From contig CABIZF010000009.1 of the NCBI GenBank assembly GCA_902363135.1, positions 62,001 through 126,000 of the forward strand: a stretch of 64,000 nucleotides of DNA. Reading direction: 5' to 3'. The notes under the pieces were generated by a model. It saw only the letters and a program-made list of their open reading frames with translations. It ran no database searches and had not been told where the DNA came from. This document shows positions 52,750 through 61,482 of the stretch, one piece after another. The stretch is from Lachnospiraceae bacterium. Its GTDB lineage: Bacteria > Bacillota > Clostridia > Lachnospirales > Lachnospiraceae. Each line of letters begins with the position of its first letter. Positions within the stretch are counted from its first letter, which is position 1. The translations under genes and the position numbers were made by a program.

Positions 52750-55739
52750 AGGTCAAAACAGTGATCATCAGCGTGGTGGTCAGTGCATCGCTCGTGGCGG
52801 GCGTGGGCTACGGCGCTTATTATGCGATCCGCGGCAAGGCGACACCGGTTGAGGTTGTACCGGTGGCAAATGTCAATCAGTATTATGGCTGGGGCGACGA
52901 GGACGGCAATACCGTATATGGGACGATTACCTCTCAGGTAGCGCAGACCGTAAGCCTGAATCAGGATTATCAGGTCGCAGATATTTATGTACAGGAAGGG
53001 CAGAAGGTAAAGGAAGGCGAAGCACTCTTTTCCTATGATATGACGCTTCCGGAGCTGGAGCTTGAGATGGCAAAGCTCAACCTGCAGACGCAGGAGCTCA
53101 CGATGGTACGTTTGGAAAAAGATCTGGAAAAGCTGAAAAAGTCGAAGGTGACGGCATCTCTGGAGTCTGTGCAGCCGATGTTTACGACTGCGGCAGACAC
53201 GGCGATGGCCGATGAGATTGTGGATGATACGACTGCAGACAATCAGGGGGCTGCGCCGGATGGTCAGACTGAGCAAACGACGGAGGCAGAGAGCGGCAGT
53301 ACGGCTGATGCTGCGTCAGATGGAGGACTTGCTGTAGAGCAGGTGCAGCAGGTGACGGATCCGCAGCTTGCAGATGATGACGACACATCGATGATCCGCA
53401 ACAGTGTGGAGAGCTATGAGCAGTTGATGGCGAGCGTCGACGTCCTGTTTCAGACATACAGGGATTCACTTTCTGCCTCGGATATCCGGGATGCGATGAC
53501 GGAGCTGGTATCCTACTACCGGAAACATTTGGCAGATGAGAAGCAGACAGAAGAGACCGATGCAGATGGCAACACCGTTACGGTGCGCAGCTATCAGTTG
53601 AAGGAATCCGTAAGACAGGCATTGAGCGAGAAGGAATATGCGGATCTGGAACAGTATGCGGAGAAAATGAACGAGTATCATGTCGCTTATGTGGAGCTGC
53701 TGATTCAGGAGCTGGATCCGGAGAATCCAGGTGATTTTGCAGCGCTTGTAAAAGAAGCGGAGGAGGAATATGCAAATCTGGAGACCTCCATGCAGAATCG
53801 GGTGGAGAACCTGGACCGGCTTGCGGAGCGAAAGAAACAGGCAGAGAGCCTGTCAGGCTCCGGCTCTTCTGAGCAGGGTAGCACAGGAAATGAGACGGAT
53901 GCGACCGAGACGGAAGAGTCAGAGATAGAAGTAAAGCAGGAATATACTGTGACGGTCAGGAACGGCTATATCAATGGTACACAGAATGTAACAGCGCTTG
54001 TGCATCCGGGAGACGAGGTTACGGTCACAGCATCCGGGGAGGAAGGGCAGACATTCCTGAACTGGTATGTAAAGCCGGATACGGTACAGCTTGCCGATGC
54101 GTGGAGCGAGACGACAACTTTCACGATGCCGGCAGAGGATGTGCAGATAGAGGCACTGTATGAGGAAAAGATAGGTGCGTACGTGCAGAACTTCCTCACC
54201 TTCGCAGAGCAGGCACTTGGTGCGGATGGAGAGACAAAGGGCAGCTACGATACAGAGGCACTGAGAACGGCGATCGCTTACTATCAGGCAAATTTGGGAG
54301 AAGAAGGTCCGGATGTGGTCGATGGCAGCAGCGCATCGTGGGATGAATATGTATTGAAGCAGGCAGTGACCGATTATCTGAATGCAAAGGAGAAATCCTA
54401 CGAAGCGGAGCATCTGCAGCAGCGGTATCAGGCTCTTTGCATGACGCTGGTAAAAACACTGGCAGACGGACTGGATTATCAGTCACTGACATGGGATGCG
54501 TATAATACGGCAAAGGATGCCTATGACAGTCTTGGTGAGACATGGCGGGCGCAGCTGGATGCGTCGGTGACGGCATCGGATGATACCGGTGCATCTGCTC
54601 AGACCGGTCAGACGGTCAGCCAGAACGGCCAGACAGCAAATATTGACAGCAGTGCAGCTGAGACATCTCAGACGGAGTCAGAGGAAGGAACCGGTACAGC
54701 GACAGCCGGTGTGCTCACCTGCGGTGAGAAGCTTGGCGCCTGTGAGGTGATTCTGAAAATTCAGGATATCGCAGGCTATCAGAGCGGACAGCCGGATCTG
54801 CTGATCGCATATCTGACGGAAGTGAAGAATGCGTACCTGGCATTAAGCGACAGTCAGAAGGCGGTCGTCTGGAACAGTGATACACTGATCAGCCTGCTGA
54901 AGCAGTATGGACTGTGGGAAGAGGAAACGGAAGTACCGGAACCGAATCCGGGCGGCGGTGACGGTGGAGATATCGGTGGCGATGGCTATACGCCGGAGCA
55001 GATCAAAGAGCTGATTGAAGATAAGGAGCAGGACATTAAGGAGTGCGATCTGGAGATCCGGGAGGCGAAGCTGAAGCTTTCCCAGCAGCAGCGTGTCGTA
55101 GATGGCAAGACCGTTACGGCGACGATGGACGGCACGGTCGTCAGTCTCGGCTCAGCGAGTGGGAACGGAGACTCCGATGATTCGTATTTTCTGAAGATCG
55201 TAAATGAGACAGGACTGTTTGCAAAGGGATCCATGAATGAGCTCTCCCTGCAGCAGATTCATGTCGGCGATACGATCTCCGGACAGACGGACAGTGGCAT
55301 GAGCTTTACCGCAGTGATCAAGGAGATTTCGCAGTATCCGGATTCGGACGGCGCGAGCTACATGAGCGATTCTCAGAACAGCAATGCCTCCTATTATCCG
55401 TTTTATGCGCTGATCGAGGATACCGAGGATATTGCCGAGGGTGACAGTGCGACGCTGCAGCTCTCCGGCGGGACCATCAATGACCCGGATGCGATTTATC
55501 TGGAGGATTATTTCATTCGTACAGAAAAGGATGGCCGGAATTACGTCTATATGAAAGGTGAAAACGGGACGCTTACGAAACAGTATGTCACGACCGGTAA
55601 GAAGTTGAGCTGGGGCGGTGGTACGGAAATTACTTCCGGCCTGACAAAGAGCGACCGGATTGCATTTCCTTATGGGGATGATGTAAAAGAAGGGGCACCG
55701 ACTGAGGATGTCGATCAGCTGGAAGATGCATATTCATGA
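52746..55739 (+). CDS. large efflux adaptor 2 with inserted InlB-B-like domain
   Basis: A 997-residue protein. An N-terminal helix, a lipoyl half (residues 60-100, IYVQEGQKVKEGEALFSYD) and a first coiled-coil strand (about 100-137) precede an insertion of about 630 residues. The insertion holds low-complexity parts, helical segments, and one InlB-B-like repeat (about 398-474; YTVTVRNGYING ... FLNWYV ... TTFTMPAEDV) like those of the surface protein at 34907. The second coiled-coil strand (about 750-785), second lipoyl half (TATMDGTVVSLGS) and beta domain close it. A normal adaptor is 400-500 residues. Confidence 0.87.
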   Translation: MKVKTVIISVVVSASLVAGVGYGAYYAIRGKATPVEVVPVANVNQYYGWGDEDGNTVYGTITSQVAQTVSLNQDYQVADIYVQEGQKVKEGEALFSYDMTLPELELEMAKLNLQTQELTMVRLEKDLEKLKKSKVTASLESVQPMFTTAADTAMADEIVDDTTADNQGAAPDGQTEQTTEAESGSTADAASDGGLAVEQVQQVTDPQLADDDDTSMIRNSVESYEQLMASVDVLFQTYRDSLSASDIRDAMTELVSYYRKHLADEKQTEETDADGNTVTVRSYQLKESVRQALSEKEYADLEQYAEKMNEYHVAYVELLIQELDPENPGDFAALVKEAEEEYANLETSMQNRVENLDRLAERKKQAESLSGSGSSEQGSTGNETDATETEESEIEVKQEYTVTVRNGYINGTQNVTALVHPGDEVTVTASGEEGQTFLNWYVKPDTVQLADAWSETTTFTMPAEDVQIEALYEEKIGAYVQNFLTFAEQALGADGETKGSYDTEALRTAIAYYQANLGEEGPDVVDGSSASWDEYVLKQAVTDYLNAKEKSYEAEHLQQRYQALCMTLVKTLADGLDYQSLTWDAYNTAKDAYDSLGETWRAQLDASVTASDDTGASAQTGQTVSQNGQTANIDSSAAETSQTESEEGTGTATAGVLTCGEKLGACEVILKIQDIAGYQSGQPDLLIAYLTEVKNAYLALSDSQKAVVWNSDTLISLLKQYGLWEEETEVPEPNPGGGDGGDIGGDGYTPEQIKELIEDKEQDIKECDLEIREAKLKLSQQQRVVDGKTVTATMDGTVVSLGSASGNGDSDDSYFLKIVNETGLFAKGSMNELSLQQIHVGDTISGQTDSGMSFTAVIKEISQYPDSDGASYMSDSQNSNASYYPFYALIEDTEDIAEGDSATLQLSGGTINDPDAIYLEDYFIRTEKDGRNYVYMKGENGTLTKQYVTTGKKLSWGGGTEITSGLTKSDRIAFPYGDDVKEGAPTEDVDQLEDAYS

Positions 55740-55749
55740 TGTTGGGGGC

Positions 55750-55854
55750 TTTACTACGTAAATCGCTACTTTCTCATGTTTGGCGGGTCCCAAGTTCAAA
55801 AGCCTTATTATGCAAGCATGAACGGCTTTTTGAACTTGGGACCCTGGCATCATC
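55750..55854 (-). repeat. 105-bp dispersed repeat, copy B
   Basis: The reverse complement of 37760-37864, in the gap between adaptor 2 and its permease. On the + strand, GGGTCCCAAGTTCAAAAGCC (55785-55804) pairs with GGCTTTTTGAACTTGGGACCC (55824-55844, one base bulged), giving a 20-bp stem. Not followed by T. Confidence 0.85.
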
Positions 55855-55878
55855 ACATTCATAAAGGAGGAAAAAAAG

Positions 55879-57138
55879 TTGCTTGAAAATATACGACTGT
55901 CCTTTCAGGGCATCTGGTCGCACAAGATGCGTTCCTTTCTGACCATGCTCGGAATCATCATCGGAATCGCGGCGATCATCTCGATTGTCTCCACGATCAA
56001 GGGGACAAACGAGGAGATCAAAAACAGTCTGGTCGGTTCTGGTAGCAATACGGTAAATGTTCTTTTGTATACGCAAGGATATACCTTTAATATCTCTTCT
56101 TCTTCAGACATACCGTTTGGCATCACGCCGGTATCTGACGAGACAAAGAAGGAAATTCTGGATCTGGATACAGTCGAAAATGTGACCTGCTATACGGAGC
56201 GTCAGGGTATCAGCGGTTCGGTCTTTTATCAGGACTCCACCCTGTCGAGTGGAAGTATCCGGGGCATTGATACGAGCTATTTTGCAACGACCGGCTATGT
56301 TGTAAAGACCGGGCGGAATTTCATCGATTCTGATTATCAGAAGTTCCGTAAGGTAGTAGTCATTGATGACAATGCAGCGACCAATCTGTTCGGAAAGACA
56401 TCTGCGATCGGTAAGACGATCGAGATCAATAAGGTACCGTTTACAGTCGTCGGTGTCGTGACAAAGAGTGCCCAGAGCGATCCGGTCATCAAAAATATTT
56501 CACAGTACTATACGTATGAGCAGGATAAGCTGAGCTACATTTTCATGCCGAAGAGCTGCTGGCCGATCACCTACTGCTATGATGAGCCGGAGAATGTGGT
56601 CGTCCGTGCGACAAGCACAGATGACATGGAAAAGGCCGGACAGGATACGCAGTCGATCCTGAACAAGACGATTTCATCGAAGCAGGAGAATTTCAAATAT
56701 AAAGCGGACAATCTGCTCGAGCAGGCGAGAAAGATGCAGGATCTGAGCTCTGCGACAAACAATCAGCTGATCTGGATTGCGAGCATTTCTCTTCTGGTCG
56801 GTGGTATCGGTGTTATGAATATCATGCTTGTATCCGTTACCGAGCGGACGAGTGAGATCGGACTGAAGAAAGCGATCGGCGCGCCGAAGCGGACGATTCT
56901 TGCCCAGTTCCTAACGGAAGCGGCAGTATTGACGAGCATCGGAGGCATGCTCGGCGTCGCAGCCGGAATCGGAATGGCACAGGTCATCAATCGAATATCC
57001 GGTGTTGCAGTGTCCATTGATGTCCTGGCATCCGTGGTCGCAGTTGTGTTCTCAATGCTTATCGGAATCATTTTCGGACTGCTGCCATCGGTCAAGGCGG
57101 CGAACATGGATCCGATCGAGGCGCTGAGAAGAGAGTAA
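55879..57138 (+). CDS. MacB-like FtsX-domain permease
   Basis: A 419-residue permease: first helix after SHKMRSFLTMLGIIIGIAAI (residues 14-33), a large outer MacB-type domain (about 45-280), then the FtsX domain with GGIGVMNIMLVSVTERTSEIGLKKAIGAPKR and two further helices. TTG start with AAAGGAGG at 55863-55870. It completes the ABC system begun at 50594, the only four-gene unit here with two adaptors. Substrate unknown; antimicrobial-peptide export or resistance is a common role of the class. Confidence 0.9.
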   Translation: MLENIRLSFQGIWSHKMRSFLTMLGIIIGIAAIISIVSTIKGTNEEIKNSLVGSGSNTVNVLLYTQGYTFNISSSSDIPFGITPVSDETKKEILDLDTVENVTCYTERQGISGSVFYQDSTLSSGSIRGIDTSYFATTGYVVKTGRNFIDSDYQKFRKVVVIDDNAATNLFGKTSAIGKTIEINKVPFTVVGVVTKSAQSDPVIKNISQYYTYEQDKLSYIFMPKSCWPITYCYDEPENVVVRATSTDDMEKAGQDTQSILNKTISSKQENFKYKADNLLEQARKMQDLSSATNNQLIWIASISLLVGGIGVMNIMLVSVTERTSEIGLKKAIGAPKRTILAQFLTEAAVLTSIGGMLGVAAGIGMAQVINRISGVAVSIDVLASVVAVVFSMLIGIIFGLLPSVKAANMDPIEALRRE

Positions 57139-57160
57139 ATTTTCTTACTGATAATAGAAA

Positions 57161-57190
57161 AAGGGGGCTTGCCAGATGGCAGGCCCCTGT
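57161..57190 (+). terminator. hairpin between permease and rpsB
   Basis: GGGGCTTGCCA / TGGCAGGCCCC (one mismatch) lies 25-50 bp after the permease stop and overlaps the -35 of rpsB. T-run is short (TGTGTT). Confidence 0.55.
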
Positions 57191-57198
57191 GTTATACT
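57169..57198 (+). promoter_or_regulatory. rpsB-tsf promoter
   Basis: TTGCCA (57169-57174), 18 bp, TATACT (57193-57198). It leaves a leader of about 110 nt before rpsB. Confidence 0.65.
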
Positions 57199-57315
57199 GT
57201 AAAAGTTGCAAACCATACACGTATGTGGATTCTGGGGACGGTGCCGGTCGATCCCGGTTTCTCCGGAAGGATGATACATGCGGAAGAATTCAACCAAAAC
57301 AAAAGGAGAAAAGAC

Positions 57316-58059
57316 ATGAGTGTAATTTCAATGAAGCAGTTACTTGAGGCAGGCGTTCATTTCGGACATCAGACCAGAAGATGGAACCCGAAAATGAAAG
57401 AGTACATCTACACAGAGAGAAATGGTATCTATATCATCGATTTGCAGAAGTCTGTAGGTAAGGTAGACGAGGCTTACAAGGCAGTATCTGATATCGCAGC
57501 AGACGGCGGCAGCATTCTTTTCGTAGGTACAAAGAAGCAGGCTCAGGATGCAGTACAGACCGAGGCTGACAGATGTGGAATGTACTATGTAAATGAGAGA
57601 TGGCTCGGCGGTATGCTGACTAACTTCAAGACCATCCAGAGCAGAATCAAGCGCCTGAAGGATATCGAGACCATGCAGGAAGACGGTACCTTCGATGTAC
57701 TGCCGAAGAAGGAAGTCATCGCTCTTAAGAAAGAGATGGACAAGCTGCAGAAGAACCTTGGCGGTATCAAAGAGATGAAGAGACTGCCGGATGCTATTTT
57801 CGTAGTAGACCCGAAGAAGGAAAGAATCTGCGTACAGGAAGCTCATACACTGGGTATTCCGCTTATCGGTATTTGCGATACCAACTGTGATCCGGAAGAG
57901 CTCGATTATGTAATCCCGGGCAACGACGACGCTATCCGTGCTGTAAAGCTGATCGTTTCCAAGATGGCAGACGCTGTTATCGAGGCAAAGCAGGGTGCTG
58001 AGGAAGCAGTTGCTGAAGTATACGATGAGGAAGCTCCGGTAGAGCCGATCGCTGAGTAA
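57316..58059 (+). CDS. rpsB: 30S ribosomal protein S2
   Basis: 247 residues. The start [25 protein letters not shown] is diagnostic, along with [12 protein letters not shown] near 74-85 and [13 protein letters not shown] near 97-109. ATG 57316 with AAAAGGAG; the frame is open upstream through the leader but lacks S2 sequence. The C-terminal tail is acidic. Confidence 0.98.
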   Translation: MSVISMKQLLEAGVHFGHQTRRWNPKMKEYIYTERNGIYIIDLQKSVGKVDEAYKAVSDIAADGGSILFVGTKKQAQDAVQTEADRCGMYYVNERWLGGMLTNFKTIQSRIKRLKDIETMQEDGTFDVLPKKEVIALKKEMDKLQKNLGGIKEMKRLPDAIFVVDPKKERICVQEAHTLGIPLIGICDTNCDPEELDYVIPGNDDAIRAVKLIVSKMADAVIEAKQGAEEAVAEVYDEEAPVEPIAE

Positions 58060-58093
58060 TCATTCACTACATGATTTTGGGAGGAACAGAATA

Positions 58094-59170
58094 ATGGCTA
58101 TCACAGCAGGAATGGTAAAAGAGTTAAGAGAAACGACTGGCGCTGGTATGATGGACTGCAAAAAGGCCCTGACCGAGACCAACGGTGATATGGAAGCAGC
58201 TGTAGAGCTTCTGAAGAAGAGCGGTGCAGCAAAGATGGCAAAGAAAGCTGCCAGAATCGCTGCAGAGGGTATCTGCCGTGTCGCAGTTGATGGAAACAAG
58301 GCTGTTGTAGTAGAGGTAAACTCTGAGACAGACTTTGTTGCAAAGAATGAAGTATTCCAGGCATTCGTTCAGGATGTTGCTGACAAGGCACTGGCATCCG
58401 GCGCTTGCGGCGGTGTAAACGGCGAGGACGTACAGACTCTTCTGGATGGCGGTCTTACCGAGGAGTTCGCTGACAAGACTCTGAAGATCGGTGAGAAGCT
58501 TTCCTTCAGAAGATTTGAGACGGTTGAGGGCGACTGTGTCGCTTCTTACATCCATGGCGGTGGAAGAATTGGCGTTCTGGTTGCAGCTTCCGGAGCATCT
58601 GATGCTGCTGCAAAAGAGGCTCTGACCAATGTCGCAATGCAGATCGCTGCAATGAATCCGCAGTATATCGCAAAAGAGGATATCTCTGCAGAAGAGCTTG
58701 CAAAGACGAAAGAGATCACGATCGACAGTGCACTGAACGATCCGGCATCCCTTCCGAAGCCGATCCTGAACAGCCTGTTTGCAAAGGCAGTAGAAGGCAA
58801 CGTATTCAGCGCAGAGGATGCTGCTGCATACGAAGAGCAGAAGAACAACAAGTATCTGTTCAACTTCCTGTCTGAGGCTGCAAAGAAGAGTCTTGCCGAG
58901 CTGGCACTGGCTGATAAGGCTGCAATCGTTGAGAACAAAATCTTCAACGGCCTTGTAGAGGGACGTATCTCCAAGCAGCTCAAAGAGATCACCCTTCTTG
59001 AGCAGCCGTATGTAAAGGCAGAAGATGGAAAGCAGACCGTAAAGGCTTACCTTGCATCTGTAAACAAAGACCTTAAGCTGACTAAGATGGTTCGTTTCGA
59101 AGTTGGTGAAGGTATGGAGAAGAAGAACGAGGACTTTGCGGCTGAGGTTGCTGCTCAGATGAACGCTTAA
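58094..59170 (+). CDS. tsf: elongation factor Ts
   Basis: A 358-residue guanine exchange factor for EF-Tu. The N-terminal UBA-like domain has [19 protein letters not shown] and the [13 protein letters not shown] motif near residues 76-88. It is longer than the ~283-300 usual, with an insertion around 225-275 ([20 protein letters not shown] and following). RBS GGGAGGA. Last chromosomal backbone gene before the mobile element. Confidence 0.97.
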   Translation: MAITAGMVKELRETTGAGMMDCKKALTETNGDMEAAVELLKKSGAAKMAKKAARIAAEGICRVAVDGNKAVVVEVNSETDFVAKNEVFQAFVQDVADKALASGACGGVNGEDVQTLLDGGLTEEFADKTLKIGEKLSFRRFETVEGDCVASYIHGGGRIGVLVAASGASDAAAKEALTNVAMQIAAMNPQYIAKEDISAEELAKTKEITIDSALNDPASLPKPILNSLFAKAVEGNVFSAEDAAAYEEQKNNKYLFNFLSEAAKKSLAELALADKAAIVENKIFNGLVEGRISKQLKEITLLEQPYVKAEDGKQTVKAYLASVNKDLKLTKMVRFEVGEGMEKKNEDFAAEVAAQMNA

Positions 59171-59206
59171 GCGAAGTTTGCTTTGTAAATTGAATTAAAA
59201 TTTATA

Positions 59207-59270
59207 GAGGCTCTGGAAGCCTCATAAACACTCTGTTTTCTAGTGATTATGAGGTTTTCGGGGCCTTTTT
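59207..59270 (+). terminator. tsf terminator
   Basis: A long imperfect hairpin: GGCTCTGGAAGCCTCATAA with TTATGAGGTTTTCGGGGCC, closed by CACT/AGTG around the loop and followed by TTTTT. Confidence 0.85.
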
Positions 59271-59337
59271 CTATGAGAAAAACGAAATGGCGAAGTATCG
59301 CCAGAAACCGTTAAAAACCATCTAAAATCACTTCAAA

Positions 59338-59408
59338 TTGAGTATTACTCAAGTCACTGGTTGAGTAAAATAAGCATCTACAATCTTCAGCGAAGTTTAC
59401 TCAAGTCA
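59338..59408. repeat. TTGAGTA/TACTCAA repeat cluster at element edge
   Basis: A perfect palindrome TTGAGTA-T-TACTCAA (59338-59352), an inverted TTGAGTAA (59361-59368), and TTACTCAAGTCA twice (59345-59356 and 59397-59408). The cluster lies between the tsf terminator and the first gene of the mobile element. It may be an operator, a parS-like site or an end-binding site. Confidence 0.6.
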
Positions 59409-59466
59409 TTAGCGTTCTTAAGATCATCTCCTTTCAATTGAACTTTAAAACAGGAGGTTTTGGTTT

Positions 59467-59643
59467 ATGAAGAACACAGCGTCAGGTGCAAGGGAAAGCG
59501 TTTCTCGCGCAATTATTTTCAAAAACAATGAACACGAAAAATTTTATCAGGAATATGACAGATATTTTTGGGAAGCAATTAAAATTCGTTATCCAGAGTA
59601 TTGTTTGTATACAGAGGGGGAAGATGTGCATGTTAAAAGTTAG
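59467..59643 (+). CDS. small protein at element left end, unknown
   Basis: 58 residues: MKNTASGARESVSRA, then an aromatic/acidic helix (EKFYQEYDRYFWEAIKIRYPEY). AGGAGG lies at 59453-59458, 8 bp before the ATG. It overlaps the next small gene by 14 bp in another frame. First gene of the mobile element; no family recognised. Confidence 0.65.
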   Translation: MKNTASGARESVSRAIIFKNNEHEKFYQEYDRYFWEAIKIRYPEYCLYTEGEDVHVKS

Positions 59644-59797
59644 ACTTCAAGGGACATTAAATGATATTCGATGGTTTAAAGGGCTTTTGGAACGGAATGA
59701 ACAGGTGAAAGTCCAGGAAGTTTCAGAGCCATTTACCAATAAAGGAACAAATAAGTATTTTCGTGTTTATGCAGAGATAGATAAAAAAGAAGAATAA
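59630..59797 (+). CDS. small protein, DUF3970-like
   Basis: 55 residues starting MLKVRLQGTLNDIRWFKGLLE and containing a second strand VQEVSEPFTNKGTNKYFRVYAEI. This beta-alpha-beta pattern resembles small DUF3970-type proteins found in mobile elements; family is tentative. ATG 59630 has GAGGGGG 9 bp upstream; the ATG at 59624 is too close to it. Seventeen bp before parA. Confidence 0.65.
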   Translation: MLKVRLQGTLNDIRWFKGLLERNEQVKVQEVSEPFTNKGTNKYFRVYAEIDKKEE

Positions 59798-59813
59798 AGC
59801 AGGAGGAAAATAT

Positions 59814-60590
59814 ATGTGCAGAGTAATCGCAATCGCAAATCAGAAGGGCGGAGTCGCTAAGACGACTACGACAATCAGTCTCGGAGTGGGGCTTGCGCAG
59901 GCCGGTAAGCGTGTGCTTTTAATAGACGCAGACCCGCAGGGGCATCTCACGATGGGCCTTGGTTTTTCAAAGAATCTCAGAGTGACATTAAAAAGTATGA
60001 TGGAAAATACCATAATGGGAATCGAGAGTGATCCTCGGGAGACAATTTTACATCACGTAGAGGGAGTAGATGTGATCCCATCAAATAAATTGTTATCAGG
60101 CATGGATATGTCACTGCTCACGATAGAGGATCGGGAAAAGGTATTAAAGGAATATCTGGTGCTCCTGGAAGCAGATTATGACTACATATTGATTGACTGT
60201 ATGCCGTCCCTGGGAATGTTGACGATCAATGCGTTGAGTGCAGCGGACAGTGTTCTGATACCGGTGCAGCCACAATATTTTGCGGCAGATGGATTGGTAG
60301 AGCTGCTAAAAGTCATAAGCGGCATTCGTAAACGGTTTAATCCGGATTTACAGATAGAGGGAATCCTGTTCACGATGGATAGCTGCCGGTATAACAATGC
60401 GAAAAGGAATAAGCAGGCGATCAGGGATGCTTACGGAAATGATATTAGAATTTTTGATCAGAGCATTCCGCGGACAGAAGCAATCGCCGAGGCCACATCA
60501 GAGGGAATCAGTATCTATGCTTATGATAAAAGAGGAAAAGGCGCTTCCAGCTACAGCGTAATCGTAGAGGAGGTGTTGAAAAATGCGTAA
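59814..60590 (+). CDS. parA: ParA/Soj-family partition ATPase
   Basis: 258 residues. Deviant Walker A KGGVAKTTTT (residues 10-19), Walker A' LLIDADPQGHL and Walker B-like DYILIDCMPSLGML are intact, placing it in the ParA segregation class. It moves or partitions the element with ParB, encoded next (8-bp overlap). RBS AGGAGG. Typical of Tn1549-like conjugative elements and plasmids. Confidence 0.94.
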   Translation: MCRVIAIANQKGGVAKTTTTISLGVGLAQAGKRVLLIDADPQGHLTMGLGFSKNLRVTLKSMMENTIMGIESDPRETILHHVEGVDVIPSNKLLSGMDMSLLTIEDREKVLKEYLVLLEADYDYILIDCMPSLGMLTINALSAADSVLIPVQPQYFAADGLVELLKVISGIRKRFNPDLQIEGILFTMDSCRYNNAKRNKQAIRDAYGNDIRIFDQSIPRTEAIAEATSEGISIYAYDKRGKGASSYSVIVEEVLKNA

Positions 60591-61482
60591 ACCGAAGAAA
60601 GAAATCCAGCTGACCAGCTATGATGATCTGTTGGGGATTTCAGATATGGCTTCCGATAAAAATGACTCGGATCAGATGATCGAGGTGGCGCTTGAGGAGC
60701 TGCATGCATTCCGGAATCATCCTTATCAGGTGCTGGACGATGATAAGATGGAAGAAACGGTAGAAAGCATAAAAACCTATGGCGTATTAAATCCGGGGCT
60801 GGTACGGCCACGCCCCGAAGGGGGATATGAGCTGATATCCGGACATCGGCGGAAGCGTGCTTGTGAGCTTGCCGGAAAAACGACGATGCCGGTGTTGATA
60901 CGGAATTATACGGACGATGAGGCCGTGATAGTGATGGTGGATTCGAACATTCAGCGGGAGCATTTAAAGTACAGCGAAAAAGCGTGGGCCTACAAAATGA
61001 AGATGGACGCCCTGCGGCATCAGGGAACGAAAACGGGTGAGAGTGAGAGCGCAGATGAAGTTGGAAAGAAAGCCGGGGATTCGGGAAGAACGGTACAGCG
61101 CTATATCCGTCTGACCAGTTTGATCCCGTTTCTGCTGCAGGCGGTCGATGACGGAAAGATCAGTTTTGTGAATGGAGTTGCGTTGTCATATTTATCGCGG
61201 GAAGAGCAAAGCTGGGTACAGCATTGCATACAGGAGAAGAAGCAGAGTGTTACCAGTGCAATGATTAAGGAACTGAGACGATACAGTGCAGAAGGAAATC
61301 TGACCGAGCTGGCGGTACAGCTGATTTTAGGAAGTACCAAGCCAAAGTCAGGCAAGTTTACACTGCCGGAGCAAAAAATCCGCCAATATTTTCCGCCAGA
61401 ATATGCGAGTGAACAGATAGAAGAGGTGATTTTGGAGTTGCTTGAGAACTGGAAGAATAACAGAAAAACGGAGCGCGTATGA
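60583..61482 (+). CDS. parB: ParB/Spo0J-like partition protein
   Basis: 299 residues. The N-terminal ParB/Srx domain has NPGLVRPRPEGGYELISGHRRKRACELAGKTTMPVLI near 70-106 and the DSNIQREHLKYSEKA motif near 122-136. An HTH region is at 165-190 (GDSGRTVQRYIRL). Overlaps rep by 4 bp (ATGA). Confidence 0.93.
   Translation: MRKPKKEIQLTSYDDLLGISDMASDKNDSDQMIEVALEELHAFRNHPYQVLDDDKMEETVESIKTYGVLNPGLVRPRPEGGYELISGHRRKRACELAGKTTMPVLIRNYTDDEAVIVMVDSNIQREHLKYSEKAWAYKMKMDALRHQGTKTGESESADEVGKKAGDSGRTVQRYIRLTSLIPFLLQAVDDGKISFVNGVALSYLSREEQSWVQHCIQEKKQSVTSAMIKELRRYSAEGNLTELAVQLILGSTKPKSGKFTLPEQKIRQYFPPEYASEQIEEVILELLENWKNNRKTERV

Noticed and set aside
52251..53276. A 341-codon open frame on the minus strand
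   Set aside because: It is antisense to the MacB-like ATPase and adaptor 2; composition and lack of ribosome site mark it as a shadow.
57169..57315. N-terminal extension of ribosomal protein S2
   Set aside because: This frame covers the promoter and leader; the S2 signature begins at 57316 with AAAAGGAG.
59486..59629. Longer N-terminus for the DUF3970-like small protein
   Set aside because: The upstream part overlaps the 58-residue gene in another frame, while the ATG at 59630 has a good GAGGGGG site.
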